Positions 12,496 to 23,014 are shown, counted from the stretch's first letter. The stretch is 64,000 nt of DNA from Pseudomonas sp. B21_DOA (GCA_030544685.1 CP086683.1:4650001-4714000), one strand, 5' to 3'. Translations and numbers: made by a program. Notes: a model not told the origin generated them from the letters alone.

Positions 12496-14028
12496 ATGAT
12501 TCTGCCTTGGCTAATCCTGATCCCCTTCATCGGCGGCCTGCTGTGCTGGATGGGTGAGCGCTTCGGCGCTACCCTCCCGCGCTGGATTGCGCTGTTGACC
12601 ATGACCCTGGAACTCGCGCTCGGCCTCTGGCTGTGGGCCCACGGTGACTATTCATTCGCACCGGCGCCGGGCGCCGATCCGACCTGGGCGCTTGAGTTCA
12701 AGCATGTCTGGATCCAGCGTTTCGGCATCAACGTGCACCTGGCCCTCGACGGCCTGTCGCTGTTGATGATCCTGCTGACCGGCCTGCTGGGTATCCTCTC
12801 GGTACTCTGCTCGTGGAAAGAAATCCAACGTCACGTTGGCTTCTTCCATCTGAACCTGATGTGGATCCTGGGCGGTGTGGTCGGCGTGTTCCTCGCCCTC
12901 GACCTGTTCATGTTCTTCTTCTTCTGGGAAATGATGCTGGTGCCGATGTACTTCCTCATCGCGCTCTGGGGTCACAGTTCTTCGGACGGCAAGAAAACCC
13001 GGATCTACGCAGCGACCAAGTTCTTCATCTTCACTCAGGCGTCCGGCCTGATCATGCTGGTGGCGATCCTCGGTCTGGTGCTGGTCAACTTCAACAACAC
13101 CGGCGTGATCACCTTCAACTACGCCGACCTGTTGAAAACCAAGATGTCGATGACCACCGAGTACATTCTGATGCTCGGCTTCTTCATCGCTTTCGCGGTC
13201 AAGCTGCCCGTCGTACCGTTCCACTCCTGGCTGCCTGATGCTCACGCCCAGGCACCGACTGCCGGTTCCGTCGACCTCGCCGGTATCCTGCTGAAAACCG
13301 CGGCCTACGGTCTGCTGCGTTTCGCCCTGCCGCTGTTCCCGAACGCTTCGGCGGAGTTCGCGCCGATCGCCATGACCCTCGGTCTGATCGGGATCTTCTA
13401 CGGCGCGTTCCTGGCGTTCGCACAAACCGACATCAAGCGTCTGATTGCCTTCTCTTCCGTTTCCCACATGGGCTTCGTGTTGATCGGCATCTACTCCGGC
13501 AGCCAACTGGCGCTGCAAGGTGCAGTGATCCAGATGCTGGCGCACGGTCTGTCGGCAGCGGCGCTGTTTATCCTCAGCGGTCAGTTGTACGAGCGTCTGC
13601 ATACGCGTGACATGCGTGAGATGGGCGGTCTGTGGTCGCGTATCGCTTACCTGCCGGCCATCAGCCTGTTCTTCGCTGCGGCGTCGCTGGGCTTGCCGGG
13701 CACCGGTAACTTTGTCGGCGAATTCCTGATCCTGATCGGCTCCTTCGCCAGCGCTCCATGGGTCACGGCGATTGCCACTTCCGGTCTGGTGTTCGGTTCG
13801 GTCTACTCGCTGATCATGATCCACCGTGCCTACTTCGGCCCGTCGAAATCCGACGCGGTGCTGCACGGCATGGACGCGCGCGAACTGATCATGGTGCTCG
13901 GTCTGGCGGTATTGCTGATTTACCTCGGCGTCTACCCGCAACCGTTCCTCGACACCTCTGCCGCCACCATGCATGGCGTGCAGCAGTGGCTCGGCACCGC
14001 CTTCTCTCAACTCGCTTCGGCCCGGTAA
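12496..14028 (+). CDS. nuoM: NADH-quinone oxidoreductase subunit M
   Basis: 510-residue antiporter-like proton-pumping subunit. The conserved [15 protein letters not shown] segment carries the key Glu (about 144). The central lysine lies in [21 protein letters not shown] (about 234 onward), and [15 protein letters not shown] is the usual loop after it. About 14 membrane helices are expected. An AAAGGAAACG site precedes ATG 12496. A 39-base gap follows nuoL. Confidence 0.96.
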   Translation: MILPWLILIPFIGGLLCWMGERFGATLPRWIALLTMTLELALGLWLWAHGDYSFAPAPGADPTWALEFKHVWIQRFGINVHLALDGLSLLMILLTGLLGILSVLCSWKEIQRHVGFFHLNLMWILGGVVGVFLALDLFMFFFFWEMMLVPMYFLIALWGHSSSDGKKTRIYAATKFFIFTQASGLIMLVAILGLVLVNFNNTGVITFNYADLLKTKMSMTTEYILMLGFFIAFAVKLPVVPFHSWLPDAHAQAPTAGSVDLAGILLKTAAYGLLRFALPLFPNASAEFAPIAMTLGLIGIFYGAFLAFAQTDIKRLIAFSSVSHMGFVLIGIYSGSQLALQGAVIQMLAHGLSAAALFILSGQLYERLHTRDMREMGGLWSRIAYLPAISLFFAAASLGLPGTGNFVGEFLILIGSFASAPWVTAIATSGLVFGSVYSLIMIHRAYFGPSKSDAVLHGMDARELIMVLGLAVLLIYLGVYPQPFLDTSAATMHGVQQWLGTAFSQLASAR

Positions 14029-14035
14029 GAGCGCT

Positions 14036-15498
14036 ATGGAATTCACGATTCAACACTTTATTGCGCTTGCGCCACTGTTGATCACCAGCCTCACCATTAT
14101 CGTGGTGATGCTGGCAATCGCCTGGCGCCGCAACCACTCGCAGACCTTCCTGATTTCGGTGGCGGGTCTGAACCTGGCCCTGCTGTCGATCCTGCCTGCG
14201 TTGAAAGTCGCGCCTCTGGCCGTGACCCCGTTGCTGCAGATCGATGCCTTCGCCTGCCTGTACATGGCGATGATCCTGGTCGCCACCCTCGCCTGCGTCA
14301 CCCTCGCCCACGCCTATCTGGGTGATGGCGGTTCGGGTTACCCGGGCAACCGCGAAGAACTGTACCTGCTGATCCTGATGGCCGCCGCCGGTGGTCTGGT
14401 CCTGGTCAGCGCGCAGCATCTGGCCGGGTTGTTCATCGGTCTGGAACTGCTCTCGGTACCGGTCTACGGTCTGGTGGCTTACGCCTTCTTCAACAAGCGT
14501 TCGCTGGAAGCCGGCATCAAATACATGGTGCTGTCGGCCGCCGGTTCCGCGTTCCTTCTGTTCGGTATGGCGCTGCTCTACGCAGACGCCGGTTCGCTGA
14601 GCTTCGTCGGCATCGGTCAGGCCCTGGCTGCAACCGGCCTGCCAAGCCCGCTGGCGCAACTGGGCCTGGGCATGATGCTGATCGGTCTGGCGTTCAAGCT
14701 GTCGCTGGTACCGTTCCACCTGTGGACGCCGGACGTTTACGAAGGTGCACCGGCTCCGGTGGCAGCGTTCCTCGCCACCGCTTCGAAGGTTGCAGTGTTT
14801 GCGGTGATGGTGCGTCTGTTCCAGCTCTCCCCGCCGCCAGCAGCGGTGTGCTGAGCGACGTACTGAGCGTGATCGCGGTCGCCTCGATCCTGTTCGGTAA
14901 CCTGCTGGCCCTGACCCAGAGCAACCTCAAGCGTCTGCTCGGTTACTCGTCCATTGCGCACTTCGGCTATCTGCTGATCGCGCTGGTGGCGAGCAAGGGT
15001 CTGGCGGTGGAAGCCATCGGCGTCTATCTGGTGACTTATGTGATCACCAGCCTCGGCGCGTTCGGCGTGATCACCCTGATGTCCTCGCCGTACAACGGCC
15101 GCGACGCCGACGCGCTGTACGAGTACCGCGGCCTGTTCTGGCGCCGTCCGTACCTGACCGCGGTGCTGACCGTGATGATGCTGTCCCTGGCCGGCATCCC
15201 GCTGACCGCCGGCTTCATCGGCAAGTTCTACATCATCGCCAGCGGCGTCGAGACCCGTCAGTGGTGGCTGGTCGGCGCACTGGTACTGGGCAGCGCCATC
15301 GGCGTCTTCTACTACCTGCGCGTGATGGTCACCCTGTACCTGATCGAGCCTAACCTGCGTCGCCACGACGCCCAATTGCACTGGGAACAGAAGGCAGGCG
15401 GCGTCATGCTGCTGGCCATCGCCCTGGTCGCATTCTTCCTGGGCGTGTACCCGCAGCCATTGCTGGTGCTGGTACAGCAGGCGGGTCTGGCGGGCTGA
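14036..15498 (+). CDS. nuoN: NADH-quinone oxidoreductase subunit N (one-base frameshift, probably an error)
   Basis: Third antiporter-like membrane subunit and last gene of the operon. It includes [17 protein letters not shown] with the conserved Glu, and [20 protein letters not shown] with the conserved Lys. The frame breaks at 14829-14832, where CCCC should be CCCCC (expected Leu-Ser-Pro-Ala-Ala-Ser-Ser). Adding one C gives 487 residues ending shortly before the operon terminator. As written, the first part stops at 14854. The start ATG 14036 gives MEFTIQHF, the usual Pseudomonas N-terminus. Confidence 0.93.
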
Positions 15499-15524
15499 TT
15501 GCTCGGCTGATCTGGCTGGAAATG

Positions 15525-15552
15525 AAAACGGCACCTTCGGGTGCCGTTTTTT
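15525..15552 (+). terminator. Rho-independent terminator of the nuo operon
   Basis: Stem AAAACGGCACC/GGTGCCGTTTT with a TTCG tetraloop (15536-15539), followed by a T run to 15552. It lies 26 bases after the nuoN stop. Confidence 0.93.
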
Positions 15553-15593
15553 GTTTGTAGCAGAAGTCGATATCGCCGGCGTTTGTGTAAGCG

Positions 15594-15752
15594 TCATCGC
15601 GGACAAGCCCGCTCCCACAGGTGTGTGTGTCGCTCATAGCATCCGGGTGCATCGCACACCCTGCAGGAGTGAGCCTGCTCGCGATGGCGTCCTACAAGTC
15701 GATGGATATGCTAACCGACCCACCGCTTTCGCGAGCAGGCTCGCTCCTGCAG
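15594..15752. repeat. REP elements (one single, one inverted pair)
   Basis: 15594-15620 is a single REP with the AAGCCCGCTCCCACAG core. 15661-15689 and 15724-15752 form an inverted pair (GGAGTGAGCCTGCTCGCG and its complement), a degenerate REPIN. The remainder of the gap (15756-15939) shows nothing I can identify. Confidence 0.8.
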
Positions 15753-15939
15753 TCTCGTGTACTGCCTGGGTTCTGGATACAGCATGAAAGCGTTTTGTAC
15801 GATATTTTACCGGCCCACTCGCATCCTCATACAAACTCCGAAAGCTCTCTCCTTAACCTCCGTTTCGTCCTACAGCCAACCCCGGAGAACAGTTCTAAGG
15901 TAGGTGCCCTGGCAGGTGGATATTGAATCGAGGCGGGTA

Positions 15940-16005
15940 ATGAAACGAGATATCTTTTGTGAGTTGATGGAGGGTGTCGATGCTTTGGCTGCCCAGCGAC
16001 AATGC
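15940..16005 (+). pseudogene. Remnant of an XRE/NadS-type antitoxin N-terminus
   Basis: ATG 15940, preceded by AGGCGGGT, starts a frame reading MKRDIFCELMEGVDALAAQR. From memory this resembles the first 20 residues of HigA/NadS-like helix-turn-helix antitoxins, which continue with a DNA-binding domain. Here the similarity ends after about 22 codons and no helix-turn-helix follows. The frame continues without a stop into the downstream phd gene. That gene has its own operator and ribosome site, so I treat this as a decayed fragment. Confidence 0.5.
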
Positions 16006-16092
16006 AATGTTGCGCAACTGCCCTATCAGCGCAGGTCGACGGATAGGACGCTTGGCTGCACGGAGCCTTGGCGCGACTTTGCAGCGCTGAAA

Positions 16093-16118
16093 TATTCTGG
16101 CTATATTTATCCAGAATA
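16093..16118 (+). promoter_or_regulatory. Operator palindrome before the toxin-antitoxin pair
   Basis: Perfect 8-bp inverted repeat TATTCTGG (16093-16100) and CCAGAATA (16111-16118) around an AT-only centre that includes TATATTTAT. It lies 13 bases before the antitoxin ATG. Phd/YefM antitoxins usually bind such a palindrome to repress their own operon, so autoregulation is the inference. Confidence 0.7.
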
Positions 16119-16131
16119 CAGAGGTGAGCTG

Positions 16132-16371
16132 ATGATCATCGTTCCGCTGGCTGAGGCCAAAAACAATTTATCGAAACTCGTCGATGATGCCGCTGCTGGC
16201 CAAGTCATCACGATTGCCAAGCATGGCCGGGCGATGGCTCGTCTTGTTCCGATAGGGAGATCCCGCGCACAGCGCATTGGCGCGATGAAGGGCAAACTCG
16301 TACTGCCCCAGGATTTCGACTCACCTCTTTCCGACGAAATATTGGATGCATTTGAAGGCACGCAGGCATGA
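16132..16371 (+). CDS. Type II antitoxin, Phd/YefM family
   Basis: 79 residues. The N-terminal part, VPLAEAKNNLSKLVDDAAAGQVITIAKHGRAMARLVP, is the typical Phd/YefM DNA-binding fold. The C-terminal tail, PLSDEILDAFEG, should wrap around and neutralise the toxin. ATG 16132 is chosen because GAGGTGAG precedes it by a good distance and the product then has the family length. It overlaps the next gene by four bases (ATGA). The pair is flanked by REP elements and an antitoxin remnant, so this is a small accessory island after the nuo operon. Confidence 0.88.
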   Translation: MIIVPLAEAKNNLSKLVDDAAAGQVITIAKHGRAMARLVPIGRSRAQRIGAMKGKLVLPQDFDSPLSDEILDAFEGTQA

Positions 16372-16847
16372 GGCTTCTGCTTGACACGCATATTCTGCTC
16401 TGGACGCTAAGTGATGATGCCAGACTGACCACCAAAGCCAGAAAAATCATTGAAAATGCAGCCGATATCTACGTCAGCGCGGCAACATTCTGGGAAATGG
16501 CGATCAAGGTCGGACTTGGAAAGCTGAATGTCGACCTGGAAGAAATCCGTCAATATTGCATTGATAGCGGGTTTATCGAATTGCCAGTGAGCGCAGAACA
16601 CGCGATTGCGGTGAAAGATCTTGAACACCATCACCGGGATCCGTTTGACCGCATTATTGTGGCCACAGCAATGACCGAGCCGATGAAGCTGCTCACGGCT
16701 GATCCTTTGGTGGCTCAGTACACCGATCTGGCCGTCTCTGGTCTGACCCGGCGGTGGCAAGTCAGTCGACATCATTGTGTTTCACACATCGCTTTCGCGA
16801 GCAGGCTCGCTCCCACAATGGATAGGTCTGCTCAAAACATCCGATGA
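16368..16847 (+). CDS. PIN-domain ribonuclease toxin (VapC-like) with an unusual C-terminal tail
   Basis: 159 residues. The PIN domain occupies about residues 1-124. It starts LLLDTHILLWTL with the first catalytic Asp, has FWEMAIK with a conserved Glu, and ends with HHRDPFDRIIVATA carrying further acidic metal ligands. Such toxins cleave RNA and are held inactive by the partner antitoxin. Homologues usually end a few residues after TADPLVAQYTDL. Here the frame continues some 30 residues into the adjacent REPIN. In the +1 frame a TGA occurs just after the domain (near 16744), so a one-base insertion or a real loss of the stop are both possible. Confidence 0.83.
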   Translation: MRLLLDTHILLWTLSDDARLTTKARKIIENAADIYVSAATFWEMAIKVGLGKLNVDLEEIRQYCIDSGFIELPVSAEHAIAVKDLEHHHRDPFDRIIVATAMTEPMKLLTADPLVAQYTDLAVSGLTRRWQVSRHHCVSHIAFASRLAPTMDRSAQNIR

Positions 16848-16888
16848 CACCTTAGGTCCTGTGAGAGCGAGCCTGCTCGCGAAAGCGG
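16790..16888. repeat. REPIN (inverted pair of REP elements)
   Basis: Arms CGCTTTCGCGAGCAGGCTCG and its complement, separated by about 40 bases. The left arm overlaps the 3' end of the toxin reading frame. Confidence 0.85.
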
Positions 16889-16905
16889 CAGATCAGGCAG
16901 CAAAA

Positions 16906-16927
16906 AACGGCACCTTCCGGTGCCGTT
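16906..16927 (-). terminator. Terminator of the ABC importer operon
   Basis: Stem AACGGCACC/GGTGCCGTT with a four-base loop. Read on the minus strand it is followed by a T run (complement of the six A at 16902-16907). It lies 20 bases after the solute-binding protein stop. Confidence 0.88.
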
Positions 16928-16947
16928 CGCTTCTTACATTTCCAACA

Positions 16948-18688
16948 TCACTTGCGCGCATCCGCCCACGATTTCAGCAGTTCGCTGTAGCTCACGGTCT
17001 CGCCCTTCGGCTTCTCGTTGGCCAGTTTCGGCTTCGGTGCGCCCGGTTGATCGAACCAGTATTGCGCATCGCGCTCCGGGTTCATTTTCGGTGCGCACAC
17101 GGCCTGGGCCTTGGAGCGTTCGAGGCGGGTCATGATCGCGTCCTGATCCTTGGCCAAACCATCCAGCGCCTGTTGCGGAGTCTTCTCGCCGCTGGCCGCT
17201 TCGGCGATGTGGCTCCACCACAGTTGCGCCAGACGCGGATAGTCCGGCACGTTGGTCCCGGTCGGGGTCCATTGCACGCGGGCCGGGCTGCGGTAGAACT
17301 CGACCAGACCGCCGAGCTTCGGCGCCATATCGGTCATTGCCTGCGAGTTGATGTCCGACTCGCGAATCGGCGTCAGGCCGACGATGGTTTTCTTCAGCGA
17401 TACGGTTTTCGAAGTAACGAACTGTGCGTACAGCCATGCCGCCAGTTTCTGCTTCTCAGGCGTGGACTTCATGAACGTCCACGAACCCACGTCCTGATAG
17501 CCGAGCTTCATGCCCTCCTCCCAATATGGCCCGCGCGGCGATGGTGCCATGCGCCATTTCGGCGTGCCGTCGGCGTTGACCACTGGCAGGCCCGGTTTGG
17601 TCATGTCGGCGGTGAACGCGGTGTACCAGAAAATTTGCTGGGCGATGTTGCCCTGCGACGGTACCGGGCCGGACTCGGAGAAGGTCATGCCGGCCGCTTC
17701 CGGTGGCGCGTATTTTTTAGCCAGTCGACGTATTTGGTGGTGGCAAACACCGCCGCCGGGCCATTTGTGTCGCCGCCACGGGTCACGCTGGAGCCGACCG
17801 GGTGGCAGTCCTCGACGCGAATGCCCCACTCGTCGACCGGCAAACCGTTGGGAATGCCCTTGTCGCCGCCACCGGCCATGGAGAACCAGGCATCGGTGAA
17901 GCGCCAGCCCAGCGACGGGTCCTTCTTGCCATAGTCCATGTGGCCGTAGACGCGTTTGCCGTCGATTTCCTTGACGTCTTCGCTGAAGAATTTGGCGATG
18001 TCTTCATAGGCCGACCAGTTCACTGGCACGCCCAACTCGTAACCGTACTTCTCCTTGAACTTGGCTTTCAGATCGGCGCGCTCGAACCAGTCGGCGCGGA
18101 ACCAGTACAGGTTGGCAAACTGCTGGTCGGGCAGTTGATAGATTTTGCCGTCCGGCGCGGTGGTGAAAGAGATGCCGATGAAGTCCTTGATGTCGAGGGT
18201 TGGCGAGGTGAAGTTCTTGCCTTCGTTGGCCATCAGGTCGGTGATCGATTCGGTCTTGCCGTAGCGAAAGTGCGTGCCGATGAGGTCGGAGTCATTGACC
18301 CAGCCGTCATAGATGTTCTTGTCCGACTGCATCACCGTCTGCATTTTCTCGACCACGTCGCCTTCCTGCAGCAGGTCGTGGGTGAGTTTGATCCCGGTGA
18401 TTTCGCTGAAGGCCTTGGCCAGCACCTTGGACTCGTATTCGTGGGTGGTCAGGGTTTCCGAAACCACCTTGATGTCCATGCCGCGAAACGGCTCGGCGGC
18501 CTTGATGAACCACTTCAGTTCTTCAAGCTGCTGTTCGGCCGTCAGGGTCGAGGGCTTGAACTCGCTGCCGATCCATTTTTTGCAGCATCTTCGTAGGCGT
18601 CGGCCCAGGCAGATGCGCTCAGACCGCTGAGTGCCAGCATGGCTGCCAATGAAATGCTATGTCGCAGCTTATTGTTTTTATCGAACAT
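16948..18688 (-). CDS. glpV: ABC transporter solute-binding protein, GlpV type (two one-base frameshifts, probably errors)
   Basis: Periplasmic binding protein of a sugar/polyol importer, about 580 residues once repaired. It starts MFDKNNKLRHSISLAAMLA, a Sec signal peptide ending near ASAWA-DA. The start ATG at 18688 has a strong AGGAGG. The frame breaks at 18576-18581 and 17713-17718, both runs of six T on the plus strand where seven are expected. The repaired junctions read AAKKWIGSEF and DWLKKYAPPEAA. The mature protein has the extracellular solute-binding family 1 fold. The neighbours (two ATPases, two permeases and a DUF2160 protein) match the order of Rhizobium glpSTPQUV, a glycerol importer. 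The substrate is therefore inferred, not shown. Confidence 0.88.
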
Positions 18689-18735
18689 AGAGACCTCCTG
18701 TTTAAGTTGTGGAGCCGCGTTGCCGAACGATTCGA

Positions 18736-19008
18736 CTAGCCCCAACGCATCACAGCCAACAGCCACACCAGGGACAACGCGGACGCCACCCAGATGCTCC
18801 AGTCGGTGACGCCGATTACCAGCAAATGCAGGTAGGCGCTGCCGAGAAGACCGATAAACAAGCGATCGCCACGGGTGGTGGCAATCGGCAGAAACCCGCG
18901 CCGCAGAATGCTAGGCGAGCGCAATTCCCAGGTGGTCATGCCCACCAGAATCAGACCGATGCCGATGAAGAACGCGGCGGTCGGTGTCGTCCAGCTCATC
19001 CATTCCAT
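18736..19008 (-). CDS. glpU: Small membrane protein, DUF2160/GlpU type
   Basis: 90 residues with two to three hydrophobic helices (AAFFIGIGLILVGMTTWEL, FIGLLGSAYLHLLVIG and IWVASALSLVWLLAVM). The family is known as DUF2160 and accompanies GlpSTPQV-type importers; its biochemical role is unknown. Two adjacent ATG codons (19011 and 19008) follow GAGGAG. I use the second, giving MEWMSW, but the first is equally possible. It lies between the permease glpQ and the binding-protein gene, with a 47-base gap before the latter. Confidence 0.82.
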   Translation of the reverse strand: MEWMSWTTPTAAFFIGIGLILVGMTTWELRSPSILRRGFLPIATTRGDRLFIGLLGSAYLHLLVIGVTDWSIWVASALSLVWLLAVMRWG

Positions 19009-19018
19009 CATCAGCTCC

Positions 19019-19819
<801 letters not shown>

Positions 19820-19828
19820 GGCCGGGCC

Positions 19829-20695
19829 TCAACGGTTGGCATCGGAGTGCGTCATGGCGGTATAGAACAGCCAGGACACCAACAGGATGATCAGGAAGTA
19901 CACCAGCGAAAACGCCGCTGCCGGACCGAGGTCGAATTGCCCTACAGCCATCTGCGTCAACGTCTGACTCAAGAAGGTCGTGGCATTGCCCGGCCCGCCG
20001 CCGGTGAGCACGAACGGCTCGGTGTAGATCATGAAACTGTCCATGAAGCGCAGCATCACCGCGATCAGCAGTACGCTTTTCAGTTTGGGCAATTGAATGT
20101 GGCGGAACACCGCCCAGGCCGAGGCGCGGTCGATCCGCGCCGCCTGGTAATAGACGTCGGGAATTGCTCGCAAACCGGAGAAACACAGCAGCGCGACGAG
20201 CGAAGTCCAGTGCCAGACGTCCATCACCAGCACCGTCACCCACGCGTCCATGGTGTTGGCCGCGTAGTTGTAGCTGATGCCCATCGCGTTGAGGCTGGAA
20301 CCGAGCAGGCCGATATCGGCGCGGCCGAAGATCTGCCAGATGGTGCCGACCACGTTCCACGGAATCAGCAGCGGAATCGCCAGAATGATCAGCACCACCG
20401 AAGACCAGCGGCCCTTGGTCGGCATGGTCAGCGCGACGGCGATGCCCAGCGGGATTTCGATCAGCAGCACGCACGCCGAGTAGATGAACTGGCGCAGCAG
20501 CGAGTCGTGCAGGCGCGGATCGAGCAGCACTTGCTTGTACCAGTCGGCACCGACGAAGTAGCGGCTGGACTGGTCGAAGATGTCCTGCACCGAATAGTTG
20601 ACCACGGTCATCATCGGGATCACCGCACTGAACGCCACCAGCAGGAACACCGGCAACACCAGCCACCAGGCCTTGTTGTTCTGCACCATGTTCAT
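19829..20695 (-). CDS. glpP: ABC transporter permease, MalF-like
   Basis: 288-residue inner-membrane permease of the same importer, starting MNMVQNNKAWWLVLPVFLL. It has about six membrane helices. The EAA-like loop lies in DVYYQAARIDRASAWAVFRHI, about 190 residues in. The start ATG at 20695 lies inside the end of the ATPase gene and follows GAGGTG, which implies translational coupling. It should pair with the MalG-like subunit to form the channel. Confidence 0.88.
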   Translation of the reverse strand: MNMVQNNKAWWLVLPVFLLVAFSAVIPMMTVVNYSVQDIFDQSSRYFVGADWYKQVLLDPRLHDSLLRQFIYSACVLLIEIPLGIAVALTMPTKGRWSSVVLIILAIPLLIPWNVVGTIWQIFGRADIGLLGSSLNAMGISYNYAANTMDAWVTVLVMDVWHWTSLVALLCFSGLRAIPDVYYQAARIDRASAWAVFRHIQLPKLKSVLLIAVMLRFMDSFMIYTEPFVLTGGGPGNATTFLSQTLTQMAVGQFDLGPAAAFSLVYFLIILLVSWLFYTAMTHSDANR

Positions 20696-21804
20696 GGCTG
20701 CACCTCCTCGTCGCTGACTTCCAGGAGAAATTCGTCGGCATAGACCATCAGCCATTGCGCCGGAAAACTGATGTACGCGGTGCCCTGCGGCACCGGTTTG
20801 TCTTCAGCCAGGCGCACCTTCAACGGCGCGCCGTCGAGGTTGAGGGTCATGATCTTGTAGGTGCAGAGGTCTTCGACGTGTACGACTTTTGCCTGCATCG
20901 CATCGTCAAACGGCTCGTCCCACACATGAATGAACTCGGGGCGGATGCCGACCTTGAGATTTTTCCACTGGCCGTGCTCGATATGGCGCTGCAAGGCGTC
21001 GGACAGTGGCAGGTGCGTCGAGGCGAAACCGACGCCACCGGGCTGCGGCTGTACCTCGATCAGGTTCATGCCGGGGCTGCCGATGAAATAGCCGACAAAG
21101 GTGTGGCTGGGGCGCTCGAACAATTCCCGTGGCGTACCGAACTGGACGATCTGGCCGCCGTACATCACCGCGATCTTGTCAGCGAAGGTCGAGGCTTCGA
21201 GCTGATCGTGGGTAACGTAGACCATGGTGATGTTGAACTGCTCATGGATCTGCTTGAGCTTGCGCCGCAGTTTCCACTTCAAGTGCGGGTCGATCACCGT
21301 CAGCGGCTCATCGAAGAGGATCGCCGAGACGTCATCGCGCACCAGGCCACGGCCCATGGAGACTTTCTGCTTTTCGTCGGCGGTGAGATTGCGCGCCTTC
21401 TTGCTCAGCAGATTCTGCAGATCGAGCACTTCGGCAATTTCCTGCACCTTGCTGTGCACTTTCGCCTCGGCCATGCCCTGGTTTCGCAGTGGGAAAGCGA
21501 GGTTGTCGAACACCGTCATGGTGTCGTAGACCACCGGAAACTGGAAAACCTGGGCGATGTTGCGCTTCTCCGGGGTCAGGTCGTTGACCGCTTTGCCGTC
21601 AAACAATACGTGGCCCTGGGACGGGCTGAGCAGGCCGGAAATGATGTTGAGCAAGGTCGACTTGCCGCAACCGGACGGGCCGAGCAAGGCGTAGGCGCCG
21701 CCCTGCTCCCAGACGTGATCCATCTCGCGGATCGCATAATCCTCCGCGCCGCTCGGGGTTTTGCTGTAGCTGTGGGCGAGGTGCTGCAAACGGATTTCGG
21801 CCAT
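20692..21804 (-). CDS. glpT: ABC transporter ATPase with a degenerate signature motif, GlpT type
   Basis: 370-residue ATPase of the MalK/UgpC class. Walker A is GPSGCGKST (about residue 40) and Walker B ILFDEPLTVIDPH. The C-terminal third is the regulatory OB-fold (TOBE) region. The ABC signature reads LTADEKQKVSMGRG instead of LSGGQ, so this nucleotide-binding domain is probably the non-canonical half of a heterodimer with GlpS. The start overlaps the GlpS stop at 21804, and the end overlaps the glpP start. Confidence 0.9.
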   Translation of the reverse strand: MAEIRLQHLAHSYSKTPSGAEDYAIREMDHVWEQGGAYALLGPSGCGKSTLLNIISGLLSPSQGHVLFDGKAVNDLTPEKRNIAQVFQFPVVYDTMTVFDNLAFPLRNQGMAEAKVHSKVQEIAEVLDLQNLLSKKARNLTADEKQKVSMGRGLVRDDVSAILFDEPLTVIDPHLKWKLRRKLKQIHEQFNITMVYVTHDQLEASTFADKIAVMYGGQIVQFGTPRELFERPSHTFVGYFIGSPGMNLIEVQPQPGGVGFASTHLPLSDALQRHIEHGQWKNLKVGIRPEFIHVWDEPFDDAMQAKVVHVEDLCTYKIMTLNLDGAPLKVRLAEDKPVPQGTAYISFPAQWLMVYADEFLLEVSDEEVQP

Positions 21805-22898
21805 CAGGCAACCCTCGCGACACGCCGGCCCGGTGCTTGCACCAGACGGCCCTGCGCATCGAAAACGAACAGTTTGTGGGTCGGGATATAGATGCGGATC
21901 GGCGCATCGACGTCGTATTCGTGAACACCCGGCAAGTGCAGCACCAACAGAAAGTGCTCGTTGCGTACATGCAGGAAGGTTTCCGAACCGCTGATTTCGG
22001 CGACCTCGACGGTCACGGCCAGTTCGAGATCATCATCGTTGCTCGGCACCAGCGAGATATGACTCGGGCGCACGCCGAAGCGGAACTCGCCCTCGCCTAC
22101 CGGGCGCAGATCGACGTTCAGCGGGAAGTGGACGAAGTTGGCAAAGCTGACTTCGTTGCCGGCAATGCGTCCCGGCATCAGGTTGATCGGCGGTTCGGAG
22201 AACAATTCAGCGGCGAGCACCGACTGCGGCTGGTGATAGACCTCGGTCGACGGCCCGCTCTGGATCACCCGGCCTTCGTGCAGGATGGTGGTGGTGCCGC
22301 CGAGGGCCAGCGCTTCGTTGGGTTCGGTGGTGGCGTAGATGGCGATGGTGTGGCGGGCCTTGAACAGCTCGCGCATTTCCTGACGCAGCTCTTCGCGCAG
22401 CTTGTAGTCGAGGTTGACCAGCGGCTCGTCGAAGAGGATCAGTTCAGCATCCTTGACCAGCGCGCGGGCCATGGCCGTGCGCTGCTGCTGCCCGCCGGAG
22501 AGCTCCAGCGGATAGCGCTGCAAGAACTTCTCGATGCGCAGCATGCGTGCGGTTTCCTGCACCTTGCTGTGGATGATCTCTTTCGAAATACCGGCCTGGC
22601 GCAGTGGCGAGGCGATGTTCTCGAACACGGTCATGGTCGGGTAATTGATGAACTGCTGATAGACCATCGACACGTTGCGCAGCCGCACCGGGCGCTGGGT
22701 AACGTCGACGCCGTTCATCAGAACGCGGCCACTGTCGGGCTTGTCGAGGCCGGCCATCAGGCGCATGAGACTGGTCTTGCCGGACAGGGTGCGCCCGAGC
22801 AGAACGTTGAAGGATCCGGGTTCGAATTTCAGGCACGCATCGTCGATCCAGATCTGGCCCTCGACGGTACGGCTGACGTGCTCCAGGGTGAGTGACAT
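21804..22898 (-). CDS. glpS: ABC transporter ATPase, GlpS type
   Basis: 364-residue ATPase and first gene of the importer operon. Walker A is unusual, GRTLSGKTS. The signature motif is canonical, LSGGQQQRTAMARAL, and Walker B is LILFDEPLVNLDYK. The C-terminal TOBE region follows. The ATG at 22898 gives MSLTLEHVSRTVEG; the in-frame start 42 bases upstream would add a non-homologous tail. With GlpT it should form an asymmetric ATPase pair. Transcription likely starts from the -24/-12 promoter about 45 bases upstream. Confidence 0.9.
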   Translation of the reverse strand: MSLTLEHVSRTVEGQIWIDDACLKFEPGSFNVLLGRTLSGKTSLMRLMAGLDKPDSGRVLMNGVDVTQRPVRLRNVSMVYQQFINYPTMTVFENIASPLRQAGISKEIIHSKVQETARMLRIEKFLQRYPLELSGGQQQRTAMARALVKDAELILFDEPLVNLDYKLREELRQEMRELFKARHTIAIYATTEPNEALALGGTTTILHEGRVIQSGPSTEVYHQPQSVLAAELFSEPPINLMPGRIAGNEVSFANFVHFPLNVDLRPVGEGEFRFGVRPSHISLVPSNDDDLELAVTVEVAEISGSETFLHVRNEHFLLVLHLPGVHEYDVDAPIRIYIPTHKLFVFDAQGRLVQAPGRRVARVA

Positions 22899-22942
22899 GG
22901 CTCGGCCTTTGTTATTTTTGGAGTCAAGCGACCGGAGCAACA

Positions 22943-22960
22943 GAGCGACATTCGTGCCAG
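22943..22960 (-). promoter_or_regulatory. Sigma-54 (-24/-12) promoter of the importer operon
   Basis: On the minus strand the sequence reads CTGGCACGAATGTCGCTC. The invariant GG and GC dinucleotides are the required 12 bases apart, and TGGCACG matches the -24 consensus exactly. The -12 element TCGC has one mismatch to TTGC. A divergent sigma-54 activator gene nearby supports the assignment. Confidence 0.8.
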
Positions 22961-23014
22961 AAATGGCAAGTGCTTGATTTGTCTTGAGAAGCAGTGTTTA
23001 CGGGGGCAAGCGGC

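Noticed and set aside
15904..16371. A single 155-residue antitoxin fusing the remnant and Phd
   Set aside because: The Phd gene has its own operator and GAGGTGAG site, and the joined region between residues 22 and 76 resembles nothing.
16777..17934. 385-codon open frame opposite the solute-binding protein gene
   Set aside because: Starts in a REPIN and terminator region and has no domain; shadow of glpV.
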